A stretch of DNA of 64,000 nt. Source: Leptothermofonsia sichuanensis E412 (GTDB lineage Bacteria; Cyanobacteriota; Cyanobacteriia; Leptolyngbyales; Leptolyngbyaceae). The notes under the pieces were generated by a model. It did not search any database, had not been told where the DNA came from, and worked only from the letters and a program-made list of their open reading frames with translations. The position numbers were made by a program, and so were the translations under genes. Each line of letters opens with the position of its first letter. Position 1 is the first letter of the stretch. Of this stretch, positions 26,498 through 35,562 are shown piece by piece. The stretch covers positions 496,001 through 560,000 of the forward strand of contig NZ_CP072600.1 in assembly GCF_019891175.1 (NCBI RefSeq), given 5' to 3'.

Positions 26498-29044
26498 ATG
26501 CAACTTTATCAAAATGCTTTCAATTCCCTTGTTCAATCCAGCAACGGAACTTCACTGAGTACCCTGGCTGGACTGTCTGATTTACTGCGATCGGCAGATC
26601 AAGGCGTAGGGGGGGCAAGAGATCTGGTCCGGGATCTGGTATCCATCGTTGGCTTACGCTCATCCGCCGGGATCCCAGGGCTGACAGGTTCAGTCACTAT
26701 TTCCCGTGAACCTTCGGGAATTATCCATATTCAGGCACAAAACGAGCATGATTTATTTTTCTCATTGGGGTTTATGCACGCGGGCGATCGCCTCTGGCAA
26801 ATGGACTTTCAACGCCGGGCTACCCAGGGGCGGCTCTCAGAAGTAGCTGGCACAGCCACCCTCCAGCAGGATATTACCAGCCGCACCCTTGGACTCTACC
26901 AGGCAGCCGAATCTGCCTACAGCAACCTCACTCCCGCCATCCGCCAAATTGTAGACACCTACACTAACGGCATTAATACCTATCTCAACCTGAACCAGCC
27001 CCTGCCGCTGGAGTTTCAGGTGTTGAACTATCGCCCAGATCCCTGGCAACCCGTCGATGTTCTGGCAGCCGTTAAACTTCAGAGTCTGAGCCAGTCTGGC
27101 AACTTTCAATCCGAACTGTTGCGTTCCCGCCTGCTGTCACAGGGCCTGAGCTTCGAGCGGATTCAGGAAATCTTTCCGCCCTATACCGGAGATATCACCA
27201 TCCTGCGCCCAGAGGATGTTGCCAGGATTCCCGGACTGGCTTCAGCCGCTCCAGGCAGCCCTGCCCTGCCGGAGGTTGATCTGTCGGCGCTGGCCCCCCC
27301 GATCAATGTCAGCGACGCCACCCTCGTATCCCTGCAAGAATTTAGCGCGACATTCTCTCCTTCCACCTTTGCGTCTAACAACTGGGTGGTGGCTGGTAAC
27401 CGGACCACCACAGGTTTACCCTTCCTGGCAAACGATCCCCACATCAGTCTGCAAATTCCATCAGTCTGGTATGCTGCTCACTTGCAGTCGCCCACCTATG
27501 AGGCCATCGGGGCAACGTTTCCAGGCTTGCCGGGTGTGGTGATTGGGCGCAACAACTTCATTTCCTGGGGGATCACCAACACCCAGGCAGATGTGCAGGA
27601 TCTCTATGCCCTGGTCGAAGACCCCAGCCGACCCGGTCAATACTTCTACCGCAATCAATTTCTTCCCTATCAGGTGCGCGTTGAAAGCATCCGGGTCCGG
27701 GGGGCGGCTGATGTGGTGCTGCCTGTCCGGGAAAGCGTTTATGGTCCGGTTATTTCCGATGCCCTGGGCATTCCGCAACCGCTGGCACTCCGCTGGACCA
27801 GCCTGGACGCCATCGATCGCACCCTGGAAGCGTTTCAGGGCGTCAACCGGGCACGTAACTGGAATGAGTTCACAACCGCCTTACAGGGGTATGTTGCTCC
27901 CGTCCAGAACTTTGTTTACGCGGATGTCCAGGGTAACATCGGCTATTATGCGCCTGGTAACCTGCCTATCCGCCAACCGGGTCATACGGGCTTGCTGCCT
28001 GTCCCCGGCACTGGTGAGTTTGACTGGCAGGGCTTTATTCCCTTTAATCAACTCCCTCAAGTATTCAACCCCAATTCTGGCTTTATTGTCACAGCTAACA
28101 ACCGGGTGGCTCCTTCCAATTACCCCTACACAATCAGTCAGGAGTGGGCAGAACCCTATCGAGCAGAACGTATCCGTGACTTAATCCTGAGTCGGGAACG
28201 GCTGTCTCTGAACGATATGCAGGCGATTCAGCTTGACCAGACTACGCTGCTTTACCGTGATTTCAGACCAATCCTGCAACAGCTTCAGCCAATTTTAAGC
28301 AATCTGAATCCCCTACCGACTGAAACCCTCAACTGGCTCAATCAATTACTGGCATGGGACGGCAATCTTCGCCCCGATTCGCGGGTTGGAACCGTGTTTG
28401 AGGTCTGGTACAACGAATTGACAAAATTTATTGCCCGTTCCATTGGGCTGGACGTGCTGGAGGGCAATGCGCAGGAGCCAGCGCCCCGATTCTTGCTCAA
28501 AGCCCTGACCCAGGGAGATCCCAGCCTGGGAGGGTCGACAACGGCGGCCTTAACCCTGGCAGCCCTGACGCTGCAACAGGTTGTCACCCGATTTGGTAGT
28601 TCTGTTCCCCCCTGGGGAGAGATTCATCAGGTCGTGTTCAACCATCCCGTACTCCCCATTCGGCGGCAGGTGGCATTTGGGGGCGATCGCTACACCATTA
28701 ATGTCGGCACTTATAATTCCGCTACCCTGTTAATGGATCGCAACGGCCCTATCTATCGCCAATTGATAGACCTGTCAAATCTGGAAAACTCGCGCTACAT
28801 CTTTGCGATCGGTCAGTCGGGACGCCTTTTTTCGCCCTACTTTGACAATCTCCTGCCCCTCTGGCACCGAGGACAATACCTGCCCATGCGGACAAGAAAC
28901 TTCCCGGTTGCCACCCGGCTGACCCTCAGACCCGGAAGTGGACTGAACCTGCCCACTGGCGTATTACCGGAGGATCGACTGGAAGCCTGGGTGCTGTCGC
29001 TCGCTGGACCCGCCATCCGGGCAATCGTTGGGTTGCTTACCTGA
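26498..29044 (+). CDS. Penicillin acylase family protein (possible AHL acylase)
   Basis: An Ntn-hydrolase of 848 residues. The family's nucleophile Ser is in the segment FASNNWVVAG (about residues 292-301), where autocatalytic cleavage would separate alpha and beta chains; GLPFLANDPHISLQIPSVWY and NQAITSWGIT-like GRNNFISWGITNTQADVQDL follow. The beta chain runs to the end, ending GLNLPTGVLPEDRLEAWVLSL. Relatives in filamentous cyanobacteria (AiiC of Anabaena) degrade N-acyl-homoserine lactones, so signal quenching is a fair guess. No signal peptide is evident. The ATG at 26498 follows AAGGA; the frame is open 75 bases further upstream. Confidence 0.88.
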   Translation: MQLYQNAFNSLVQSSNGTSLSTLAGLSDLLRSADQGVGGARDLVRDLVSIVGLRSSAGIPGLTGSVTISREPSGIIHIQAQNEHDLFFSLGFMHAGDRLWQMDFQRRATQGRLSEVAGTATLQQDITSRTLGLYQAAESAYSNLTPAIRQIVDTYTNGINTYLNLNQPLPLEFQVLNYRPDPWQPVDVLAAVKLQSLSQSGNFQSELLRSRLLSQGLSFERIQEIFPPYTGDITILRPEDVARIPGLASAAPGSPALPEVDLSALAPPINVSDATLVSLQEFSATFSPSTFASNNWVVAGNRTTTGLPFLANDPHISLQIPSVWYAAHLQSPTYEAIGATFPGLPGVVIGRNNFISWGITNTQADVQDLYALVEDPSRPGQYFYRNQFLPYQVRVESIRVRGAADVVLPVRESVYGPVISDALGIPQPLALRWTSLDAIDRTLEAFQGVNRARNWNEFTTALQGYVAPVQNFVYADVQGNIGYYAPGNLPIRQPGHTGLLPVPGTGEFDWQGFIPFNQLPQVFNPNSGFIVTANNRVAPSNYPYTISQEWAEPYRAERIRDLILSRERLSLNDMQAIQLDQTTLLYRDFRPILQQLQPILSNLNPLPTETLNWLNQLLAWDGNLRPDSRVGTVFEVWYNELTKFIARSIGLDVLEGNAQEPAPRFLLKALTQGDPSLGGSTTAALTLAALTLQQVVTRFGSSVPPWGEIHQVVFNHPVLPIRRQVAFGGDRYTINVGTYNSATLLMDRNGPIYRQLIDLSNLENSRYIFAIGQSGRLFSPYFDNLLPLWHRGQYLPMRTRNFPVATRLTLRPGSGLNLPTGVLPEDRLEAWVLSLAGPAIRAIVGLLT

Positions 29045-29128
29045 TCCCCAGGGCAGATCCTGTCACAAACTCCATTGGGTTGGGAATCCTGAGATCAGGT
29101 TCCCACAGGGTGAGAGCAGCGTGAAACT

Positions 29129-30253
29129 ATGAGCCAGACTGTCCAGATTGAGAATGCCACCGGTATTACCAGTTTTCAGAAGGGGTTGGAGTTAAGCCAG
29201 CTTGGAGAGTACGAAGCGGCAATTCTGTGGTTTGATGCAGCAATTCAGGCTCAGTCAGACAGCTACGAGGTCTGGATGGAAAAAGGGACTGCCTTGATTA
29301 ACCTCGGTCGCCAGGAAGAAGCTATTGCCTGCTTTGAACGGGCGATCGCCTGTGAGCCAGCACTCCCTCTGGCCCACTACAGTCTTGGCTGGGCGGCCTA
29401 TGTGACCCGTCGCTATGAACAGGCACTGACCAGTTTTCAGCAGGTCCTGGAACTTCAACCCGATTTTCCCAATGTCCATTACAGTCTGGGTCTGGCTTCC
29501 TACATGACCGGGCGCTATTCGGAGGCAATCTGCCATCTGCAACAAGTTTTGAGTGAGCAACCTGACTTTGCAGATGCCTGGTACACCGAAGGTCTGGTGC
29601 TCTACGCCACCGGGCGATTTGAGAGCGCCATCAAAAACTTCAACAAAACCCTGGATCTGCAACCCGATTCCTACGAAGCCTATCGGGGGCGGGCAGATGC
29701 TTTGCGAGAGTTAGGCGATTACGAGGCAGCGATCGCCAGCTATGACAAGGCCTTAGGACTCAAATCTGACGATGCCGAGTCCTGGTTTCAATGGGCCTTT
29801 TGTATGAAACAACTGGGGCGCTACCGGGAAGCCGTTTTTGGCTTCGACAAAGCATTGAGTTTTCAGCCCGACGATTGGCGTGCCTGGTACCATTGCGGCA
29901 CCTGCCTGATGAAACAACAAAACGATGAGCAGGCGATCGCCAGTTACGACCAGACCCTTAAATTTGAGCCAAACCACTATGGTGCCTGGTTTAACCGGGG
30001 AGTGGCGCTGAAAAACCTGGGACAGTTTGAAGCAGCGATCGCCAGCTATGACAAAGCCATCGAACTTCAACCAGACGACCATAAAGCCTGGAACAACCGG
30101 GGCAGTGCCCTGATCAGCCTGGGACAGTTTGAAGCGGCGATCGCCAGCTTTCAGCGGGTTCTAGAAATTAACCCCGATGACGAGCGGGCCAAACAAAACC
30201 TTGCCAGAGCCACCCGCCATCTCACGCAGAGAACAACCGCTGCTGGATCATAA
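29129..30253 (+). CDS. TPR protein, nine or more repeats
   Basis: 374 residues made almost entirely of 34-residue TPR units, recognisable as ALINLGRQEEAIACFERAIA, GWAAYVTRRYEQALTSFQQV, LVLYATGRFESAIKNFNKTL, ADALRELGDYEAAIASYDKA, CLMKQQNDEQAIASYDQTLK and two more at the end (VALKNLGQFEAAIASYDKAI, SALISLGQFEAAIASFQRVL). It lacks a signal peptide or membrane helix and is likely a scaffold or adaptor. Upstream acylase gene ends 84 bases before; not clearly linked. Confidence 0.9.
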   Translation: MSQTVQIENATGITSFQKGLELSQLGEYEAAILWFDAAIQAQSDSYEVWMEKGTALINLGRQEEAIACFERAIACEPALPLAHYSLGWAAYVTRRYEQALTSFQQVLELQPDFPNVHYSLGLASYMTGRYSEAICHLQQVLSEQPDFADAWYTEGLVLYATGRFESAIKNFNKTLDLQPDSYEAYRGRADALRELGDYEAAIASYDKALGLKSDDAESWFQWAFCMKQLGRYREAVFGFDKALSFQPDDWRAWYHCGTCLMKQQNDEQAIASYDQTLKFEPNHYGAWFNRGVALKNLGQFEAAIASYDKAIELQPDDHKAWNNRGSALISLGQFEAAIASFQRVLEINPDDERAKQNLARATRHLTQRTTAAGS

Positions 30254-30270
30254 TGCGAAGCCATCTCATG

Positions 30271-31125
30271 CTAGGCCGCTTCTGTGCGGGCAAGTAACAC
30301 CGGACAATTAGCATGGACTCGAACGTAGTCTGAAAGGGAAGCCCCCAACAGACGATCCAGATCCGGCAGGGCTTTCGCAATTGATGGACGGCGATCGGGA
30401 GATCCCAGCATCAACAGGTCTACGTTCATTTCCTCCGCGATGCGACAAATTTCCTCACCGGGTCTGCCCGTACTGGTGATGCAGCGGTAGCTCACACCCA
30501 TGCGCCTGGCTTCGGCAACGGCTGGGGACAGAACTGGATCACGCTCAGCTTCAGCCCCCGTCAGTTCTTTGTGCTTACTCCCCTGGTCCGGATCAACGTG
30601 GCTGAGGATAAGCTGCCCACCCTTTATATCTCTCAGCATAAACAGGGCAAGCTTGAGACATTCCTTCGCGGAGTCCGATTTGTCCATCGCAACCATGATG
30701 CGGTTGATTCGCTTGACGTAAATGTCATCTTTAACCAGCAGCATCGGTCGGGACGACAGTTGAAAGACATACTGGCTAACCGAGTTTTCCAAAATAGAAA
30801 CAATGCGAGCTAACCCACGGGAACCCATAATGATCAGGTCAGCATCAACTTCATCGGCCACTTTGAGGACAATGTCTTTCGGTTCCCCCTGGCGAAGAAC
30901 CGCGTTGACTTTGCTGGGATCCAGATGGAGAGACTGGATGGCATTAGCCAGGAAACGCCCCCCGGCTTCCCATTTCTCAGTCATTGCCTCTGCCGTGACC
31001 TGATCTGGAACCACATGCAGAACAGTCACACTTGCCCGCTGGATTGAAGGGATTTCCATTAAAGCTTTGAGCATCTCTTCGGAGTGTCCAGTACCAGAAT
31101 CCGCCAGAAGAATTTTTTCTATCAT
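30271..31125 (-). CDS. Universal stress protein with two USP domains
   Basis: 284 residues. Two tandem USP folds: N-terminal MIEKILLADSGTGHSEEML through DLIIMGSRGLARIVSILENSVSQYVF, and C-terminal INRIMVAMDKSDSAKECLKL through LLMLGSPDRRPSIAKALPD. The first domain has the nucleotide-binding GSRG..R..LENS signature; in the second it is degenerate (GSPDRR), suggesting only one half binds ATP. Such proteins respond to nutrient, light and oxidative stress. A divergent 690-base intergenic region lies upstream. Confidence 0.92.
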   Translation of the reverse strand: MIEKILLADSGTGHSEEMLKALMEIPSIQRASVTVLHVVPDQVTAEAMTEKWEAGGRFLANAIQSLHLDPSKVNAVLRQGEPKDIVLKVADEVDADLIIMGSRGLARIVSILENSVSQYVFQLSSRPMLLVKDDIYVKRINRIMVAMDKSDSAKECLKLALFMLRDIKGGQLILSHVDPDQGSKHKELTGAEAERDPVLSPAVAEARRMGVSYRCITSTGRPGEEICRIAEEMNVDLLMLGSPDRRPSIAKALPDLDRLLGASLSDYVRVHANCPVLLARTEAA

Positions 31126-31815
31126 CGCTTTGCCTCTTGTCTTCTCTAGAACAGCTCAACTCGAATAGCTTTGAATTTAAACACCGTCTGAAGCACATTT
31201 ATTTGTATTTGCCCATGCATTTACCTGTGCGATCGCCCATGCATTCACCCATATATGGCAGTCCTGAATCAGTTCTGAAAGTGAGAGGAGTTGTGAGAAA
31301 CGATTCCTGAAGTATCCCTGCTCACAATCCAGATCGGATCGCCATATTAGCCCATGCACTGCTCCTGGATATTGCCCTATCCGTTTAGTTTGAACCTGGA
31401 GTGCACTCAGTTTGCACTATGCATTTCACCCATACTTCAGCAGATGTTTCTAACCAAAATTATAAGCCCTAACTGTATTCAAACCACGGTATTTTGATTG
31501 TCTTTAATTTCGTCTGAAACCCTCTGAAAGGATCAACAGTTTCCTCACATCTTCCTCATATTTTCCAGTTAAAATATGCGCTTTTATAAAAATTAATATC
31601 GAGATTTTGTTACGCTTATGCCCTGAATATGAGGTCGTCAGATATTTTTTCAGGTTGGAAAACCGGGAATTTGTATCAAATTTGTATCAAGAGATCACTG
31701 TTTTGGTGTCATATTCAAACCATGACTGAACGACTTTACTCAGCAACTTAAATAAAGTAAACCATCAATGTAAGAATTAATATAAAGTTACAGTTTTCTA
31801 GAACTCATTGACGGC
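31126..31815. other. Long intergenic region, AT-rich in its second half
   Basis: Holds the MITE-like element at 31255-31344. From about 31440 to 31800 the sequence is more A+T-rich than its surroundings, with a direct repeat AATTTGTATCA, and could hold an RNA gene or a complex promoter for the divergent genes; no open frame of substance is present. Confidence 0.4.
31255..31344. repeat. TA-flanked MITE-like element, copy 2
   Basis: TA, then TGGCAGTCCTGAATCAGTTC, and at the other end CAGATCGGATCGCCA, then TA. About 75 percent like the copy at 21293, including the TTGTGAGAAACGATTCCTGA hairpin arm. Confidence 0.7.
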
Positions 31816-32307
31816 ATGGTCAATCGTCCACCAAAACAACCCCAACTTCCTCCAACCAGCGCCCTTGAAAACAGTCTCCAGGCTACTTCGATGCACTGGT
31901 TTGAGTATCCGGTCACCGCCTACCCCCATCACACCGACTATGCAGGTGTGGTCTGGCATGGAACCTATGTTGCCTGGATGGAAGAAGCACGGGTGGAATG
32001 CCTGCGCTCAATTGGGGTTGATTACGCGAACCTGGTGGCAATGGGCTGTGAGATGCCTGTGGTTGAGTTTTCAATCCGTTACCATCAGCCGGTTTTAATG
32101 GGGATGAGTGCGATTGTCAAAACACGAATGGCGGAAATGACGGGAGTCCGTATCAACTGGGACTACCAGATTCAGTCTGTGGATGGGCAAATGTTATTTG
32201 CGACAGCCCAGGTTTCACTGGTTGCCGTAGATCGGGAGAAGGGCAAAATCCTGCGTCAATTGCCACCTCCCGTTAAGGAAGCGTTGGCGAAGTTAGCCGC
32301 GGGCTAG
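31816..32307 (+). CDS. Hot-dog acyl-CoA thioesterase (YbgC-like)
   Basis: A 163-residue 4HBT-fold thioesterase. The active-site segment HHTDYAGVVWHGTYVAWMEE contains the catalytic Asp in TDYAGVVWH, matching the YbgC/DHNA-CoA-thioesterase group. The N-terminal 28 residues are unstructured-looking. Substrate could be a short-chain or aromatic acyl-CoA; distance from the DHNA thioesterase I remember (Slr0204) makes phylloquinone synthesis uncertain. Preceded by the AT-rich region above and not linked to the next gene. Confidence 0.88.
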   Translation: MVNRPPKQPQLPPTSALENSLQATSMHWFEYPVTAYPHHTDYAGVVWHGTYVAWMEEARVECLRSIGVDYANLVAMGCEMPVVEFSIRYHQPVLMGMSAIVKTRMAEMTGVRINWDYQIQSVDGQMLFATAQVSLVAVDREKGKILRQLPPPVKEALAKLAAG

Positions 32308-32411
32308 TACTGAAAAGCAGAAGTATAAAGGTAGCAGGCAAAAATAGGAATGGCCTTATTCTCAGGGCTTTCCAGTCGCATCAATGGCAGGTTTATTTCC
32401 GCCGTCGAGTA

Positions 32412-32605
32412 CTAGTGCAGGTTGGCGAAAATAACCCGCCAGGTTTAGGTTGAACCACGAAGACACAAAGCGCACTAAAAGCCTATCCGAAAAGCCCCAA
32501 TGGACAACGCTCAACTCCAGACTGAGGAAGTTTTCGGATAGGCTTTAAGAAACGTTGTGTCCCTTCGTGCCTTTGTGGTGAGAAACTTCTGCTGCAATGC
32601 ACTAG
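32412..32605. repeat. MITE-like element, copy 2 (ends CTAGTGCA...TGCACTAG)
   Basis: 194 bases with perfect 8-base inverted ends (CTAGTGCA/TGCACTAG). Contains one AAGCCTATCCGAAAA hairpin unit (32477-32548) flanked by GAACCACGAAGACACAAAG and the inverse CGTGCCTTTGTGGTG. Differs from copy 1 mainly by having one central unit instead of two. The right end overlaps the start of the M50 gene. Confidence 0.85.
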
Positions 32606-35202
32606 AGCCTTATGGATTCAGACTCGCAAGCTATTTTCAATGGCTTGAACATGGTGTCCCAAAAACCAGCAAGTCCTGGAAAACCAGCAAGTCCTGGGGC
32701 GTTTTGCTCCAGCATGCGTCACAGCAAGTCTACGCCCAACTGACCCTTCGCCAACCCCTGAATAGTCAAAATCTATTTAATTTGACGTTTTCCACGTTTT
32801 TTGAGGATGGCTGTCTACTGACAACGGTGCCCCCCTGTTCTTACAGTTCTTACATTTACGAGCTTTATGGCTCAAGCCCTAATAGAGTTTCCGTGCATCT
32901 GAAAGAAACTTCTCTGGAGAAACAGTGGCAGGTATACCAGGACAAACTGCAACAACTGAGCCAGGAAAAAACGCCCCTCACTCTTTCTCCAGAGTCTTTC
33001 ATCACCTTTCTGGAAACCCATCACAAAACCGAAATTGAACGGCTTCTGAAACGCCATGCACTTTATTGGGTTGAACCCGGGGCAACCTATCGACTGACCT
33101 GGTGGAAAACGATTGAAGTTGTCTCCAAGCTTGCTCGCCCAGATAAGACACTGAAAGCCCTGGCCAAAACCCTACCCTTCCCATTTTCAATCGACGAAAC
33201 GGCAATGCTTCAGTTGGAAGTGGACGAATTTTACTGCTGGAAACAACAGAAGCCAGTTCGATTGTCTCGTCGCACCAGAAGCTGGCTATCGTTGGGAACC
33301 TTGGCGTTTTTTATTGCTCTCTGTTCGGCAGTCTCTGATCTTCAAAAACTGTTCATCCTTTTGGCAATGCTGTTACTGCATGAGGGCGGGCATGTGCTGG
33401 CAATGAGATTGTCTGGCTACCGGAATGCCATGATGTTGTTTATCCCGTTTTTTGGGGCGCTGGCAATCGCCCAGAAAGAAAATGCTTCACTGACTGAAAA
33501 AGTATGGGTTTCCCTGGCAGGACCGCTACCAGGGTTGTTTTTGGGAATTGGGCTGGCGATCGCTTTCAGGGTACTCAGTTCTGGAGACATCAGCACCTAT
33601 ACCTGGTTTGAAGCACCTGCTTGGGTCAGAGATGCTGTCTGGATACTAGTTGTCCTGAACCTGTTTAATCTGCTGCCGGTTTACCCCCTTGATGGCGGGC
33701 AGATTGCAGACCTGCTCCTGTTTTCTGGCCATCCCAGGCTGGGTGCTCTGTTTCAGGTCATCAGTGTTTGCTTCCTGGGGCTAGTGGGGCTGAGGTACTC
33801 ATTCCTGTTAGTCGTCTTCGCTATTCTGATCGGGTTGACGATTCCTGGCAGTTTCTGCTTCGCTAAATTAAACGTCAGACTGCGGCAGGAGTTACGGCAA
33901 TTTCCCCTGGAAGATCAGAGAGACCTGGTTCGACGGATCTTTTCTAAACTTCAGAAGACCGATTTCTATCGATCATGGTCATTTGACGATAAGTACAATT
34001 TAGCAGTTACGCTGCTAGAAAATTTGCGGGAAGATACTGCAAAATGGACAACCAGATGCGGTTTGGCTGAAATTTACCTCGCCAGTTTGCTAACCGGAAT
34101 TGCTGGAGGATTTTATGCTCTGGGACCAAACTGGACCATCTGGACGACCATGGTGTCCTACCTGACCAGCTCAAAAGTCCAACAATTGCAGCAAAAACTG
34201 CAACATGCGAACCAGCGATTGGAGTTGAACTCAAGGGATGTCGATGCCCATTTGCAACGGGCACAGGCACGGATTGATTTGCAGGATTTTTCAGGGGCAA
34301 TCGCAGATTATAATCAGGTTTTGCAGCTTGCCCCTTCCTCTCACCAGGTCTACTCCCTGCGAGGTCAGGCTCGTTTCATGGTAGGGGATAGGGCAGGATC
34401 TCGTGCAGATCTTGACCAGTTTGAAATTCTGCAACAAAGACAGAGATTGCAGAAGCTGGACAGAGCCTTGAGCAAAAATCCAAATGATGATTTCTCCTAC
34501 TTCCAGCGGGCAGGCGTGCGCACTGAAATGGGAGATTTTCAAGGGGCAATCGCAGATTATAGTCAGATTATGCGCCTGAGTCCTGGAAACCGGAAAGCAT
34601 TGGTGATGCGTGGAAACGCCTATTTTCAGTTAAAGGACTATCAGCGGGCGATGGCAGATTATAACCAGCTTCTGCGCTTGAGTCCTGGAAACTGGGAAGC
34701 ATTAGTGGGGCGTGGTAACGTCTATCTTCAGTTAAAGGACTATCAGCGAGCAATTGCAGATTATAGTCAGGTTCTGCGCTTGAGTCCTGGAAACTGGGGA
34801 GCATTGGTGGGGCGTGGTAACGTCTATCTTCAGTTAAAGGACTATCAGCGAGCAATTGCAGATTATAGTCAGGTTTTACAATATCGGGATTTGCATTCGG
34901 TTCCTTTCATCCTGGAAGCACCTTTCATCCTGGAAGCATTGGTGGGGCGTGGAAACGCTTATTTTCAGTTAAAGCACTATCAGCGGGCAATTGCCGATGC
35001 TGATCAGGTATTAAGTTTCAAGCCAGAGTTCTATTCGCTAACATTCCACGAGCCTTTTACTTATAAATATTCCTACAAATATTTCTACGAAGCCCATAAA
35101 CTGCGGGGGCAGGTACTGCGCCAACTGGGCGACGAAAAGGGGGCGATCGCCGAAGAACAGAAGGCAGAAGCCTGTACCACCCTTGAGCAGCTTTGTTTTT
35201 AG
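32557..35202 (+). CDS. M50-like membrane metalloprotease with C-terminal TPRs
   Basis: 881 residues. A soluble N-terminal domain of about 240 residues precedes a site-2-protease-type membrane domain: zinc motif HEGGH (LLHEGGHVLAMRLSGY), further helices, and NLLPVYPLDGGQIADLLL with the third ligand Asp. The C-terminal third is TPR (GAIADYNQVLQLAP; repeated LKDYQRAIADYSQVLRLSPG). Such proteins are linked to intramembrane cleavage of regulators in cyanobacteria. Residues 1-16 are encoded by the right end of a MITE-like element, so the original N-terminus was probably replaced; the true start is therefore uncertain. Also contains an 18-base tandem duplication (residues around SKSWKTSKSW). Confidence 0.85.
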   Translation: MSLRAFVVRNFCCNALEPYGFRLASYFQWLEHGVPKTSKSWKTSKSWGVLLQHASQQVYAQLTLRQPLNSQNLFNLTFSTFFEDGCLLTTVPPCSYSSYIYELYGSSPNRVSVHLKETSLEKQWQVYQDKLQQLSQEKTPLTLSPESFITFLETHHKTEIERLLKRHALYWVEPGATYRLTWWKTIEVVSKLARPDKTLKALAKTLPFPFSIDETAMLQLEVDEFYCWKQQKPVRLSRRTRSWLSLGTLAFFIALCSAVSDLQKLFILLAMLLLHEGGHVLAMRLSGYRNAMMLFIPFFGALAIAQKENASLTEKVWVSLAGPLPGLFLGIGLAIAFRVLSSGDISTYTWFEAPAWVRDAVWILVVLNLFNLLPVYPLDGGQIADLLLFSGHPRLGALFQVISVCFLGLVGLRYSFLLVVFAILIGLTIPGSFCFAKLNVRLRQELRQFPLEDQRDLVRRIFSKLQKTDFYRSWSFDDKYNLAVTLLENLREDTAKWTTRCGLAEIYLASLLTGIAGGFYALGPNWTIWTTMVSYLTSSKVQQLQQKLQHANQRLELNSRDVDAHLQRAQARIDLQDFSGAIADYNQVLQLAPSSHQVYSLRGQARFMVGDRAGSRADLDQFEILQQRQRLQKLDRALSKNPNDDFSYFQRAGVRTEMGDFQGAIADYSQIMRLSPGNRKALVMRGNAYFQLKDYQRAMADYNQLLRLSPGNWEALVGRGNVYLQLKDYQRAIADYSQVLRLSPGNWGALVGRGNVYLQLKDYQRAIADYSQVLQYRDLHSVPFILEAPFILEALVGRGNAYFQLKHYQRAIADADQVLSFKPEFYSLTFHEPFTYKYSYKYFYEAHKLRGQVLRQLGDEKGAIAEEQKAEACTTLEQLCF
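34579..34884. repeat. Three near-identical 102-base TPR units
   Basis: Units at 34579, 34681 and 34783, each starting AGTCCTGGAAAC, encode identical or nearly identical 34-residue TPRs. The second and third differ at only two bases over the first 90. An 18-base direct duplication (CCTTTCATCCTGGAAGCA) follows at about 34902-34937. Confidence 0.85.
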
Positions 35203-35290
35203 AAATGAAAAATGTGCTCGCTTGAAACTTTCAGCCCATCCTGCTGTTCAACATTACCCTGAGTAACTTGCAGCCCAGCAGGAAATGAGT

Positions 35291-35503
35291 TCAGCGGTTC
35301 CCCGTTACTAAGTTCCATAAATACTGAAACAACCGGGTCATTTCTTGCCAGAGTTGGGCAGGACCGATGCCAAAGGCAAGCAGTATCAGCACAATTAAGG
35401 CGATGGTGAGGGCAGTGCTGATCGTTGTCCTGGCAATTTTGACCAGCCAGGTGAAAATGAGAAAGGCAACCGCGATCGCTGCCAGAAATAGAATAATTTC
35501 CAT
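35291..35503 (-). CDS. Small membrane protein (70 residues), unknown
   Basis: A short protein with two hydrophobic stretches (MEIILFLAAIAVAFLIFTWL, and TISTALTIALIVLILLAFGI) separated by VKIARTT, and an amphipathic C-terminus (LWQEMTRLFQYLWNLVTGN). Probably a two-helix inner-membrane protein. It lies between the M50 gene and dxr, on dxr's strand, and could share its promoter. No family recognised; the composition argues it is real. Confidence 0.6.
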   Translation of the reverse strand: MEIILFLAAIAVAFLIFTWLVKIARTTISTALTIALIVLILLAFGIGPAQLWQEMTRLFQYLWNLVTGNR

Positions 35504-35562
35504 GTCTGATAATCAGAACTCTTTACCCCACACCCGGTAGCCCACACCCGGTACCCGGTACC

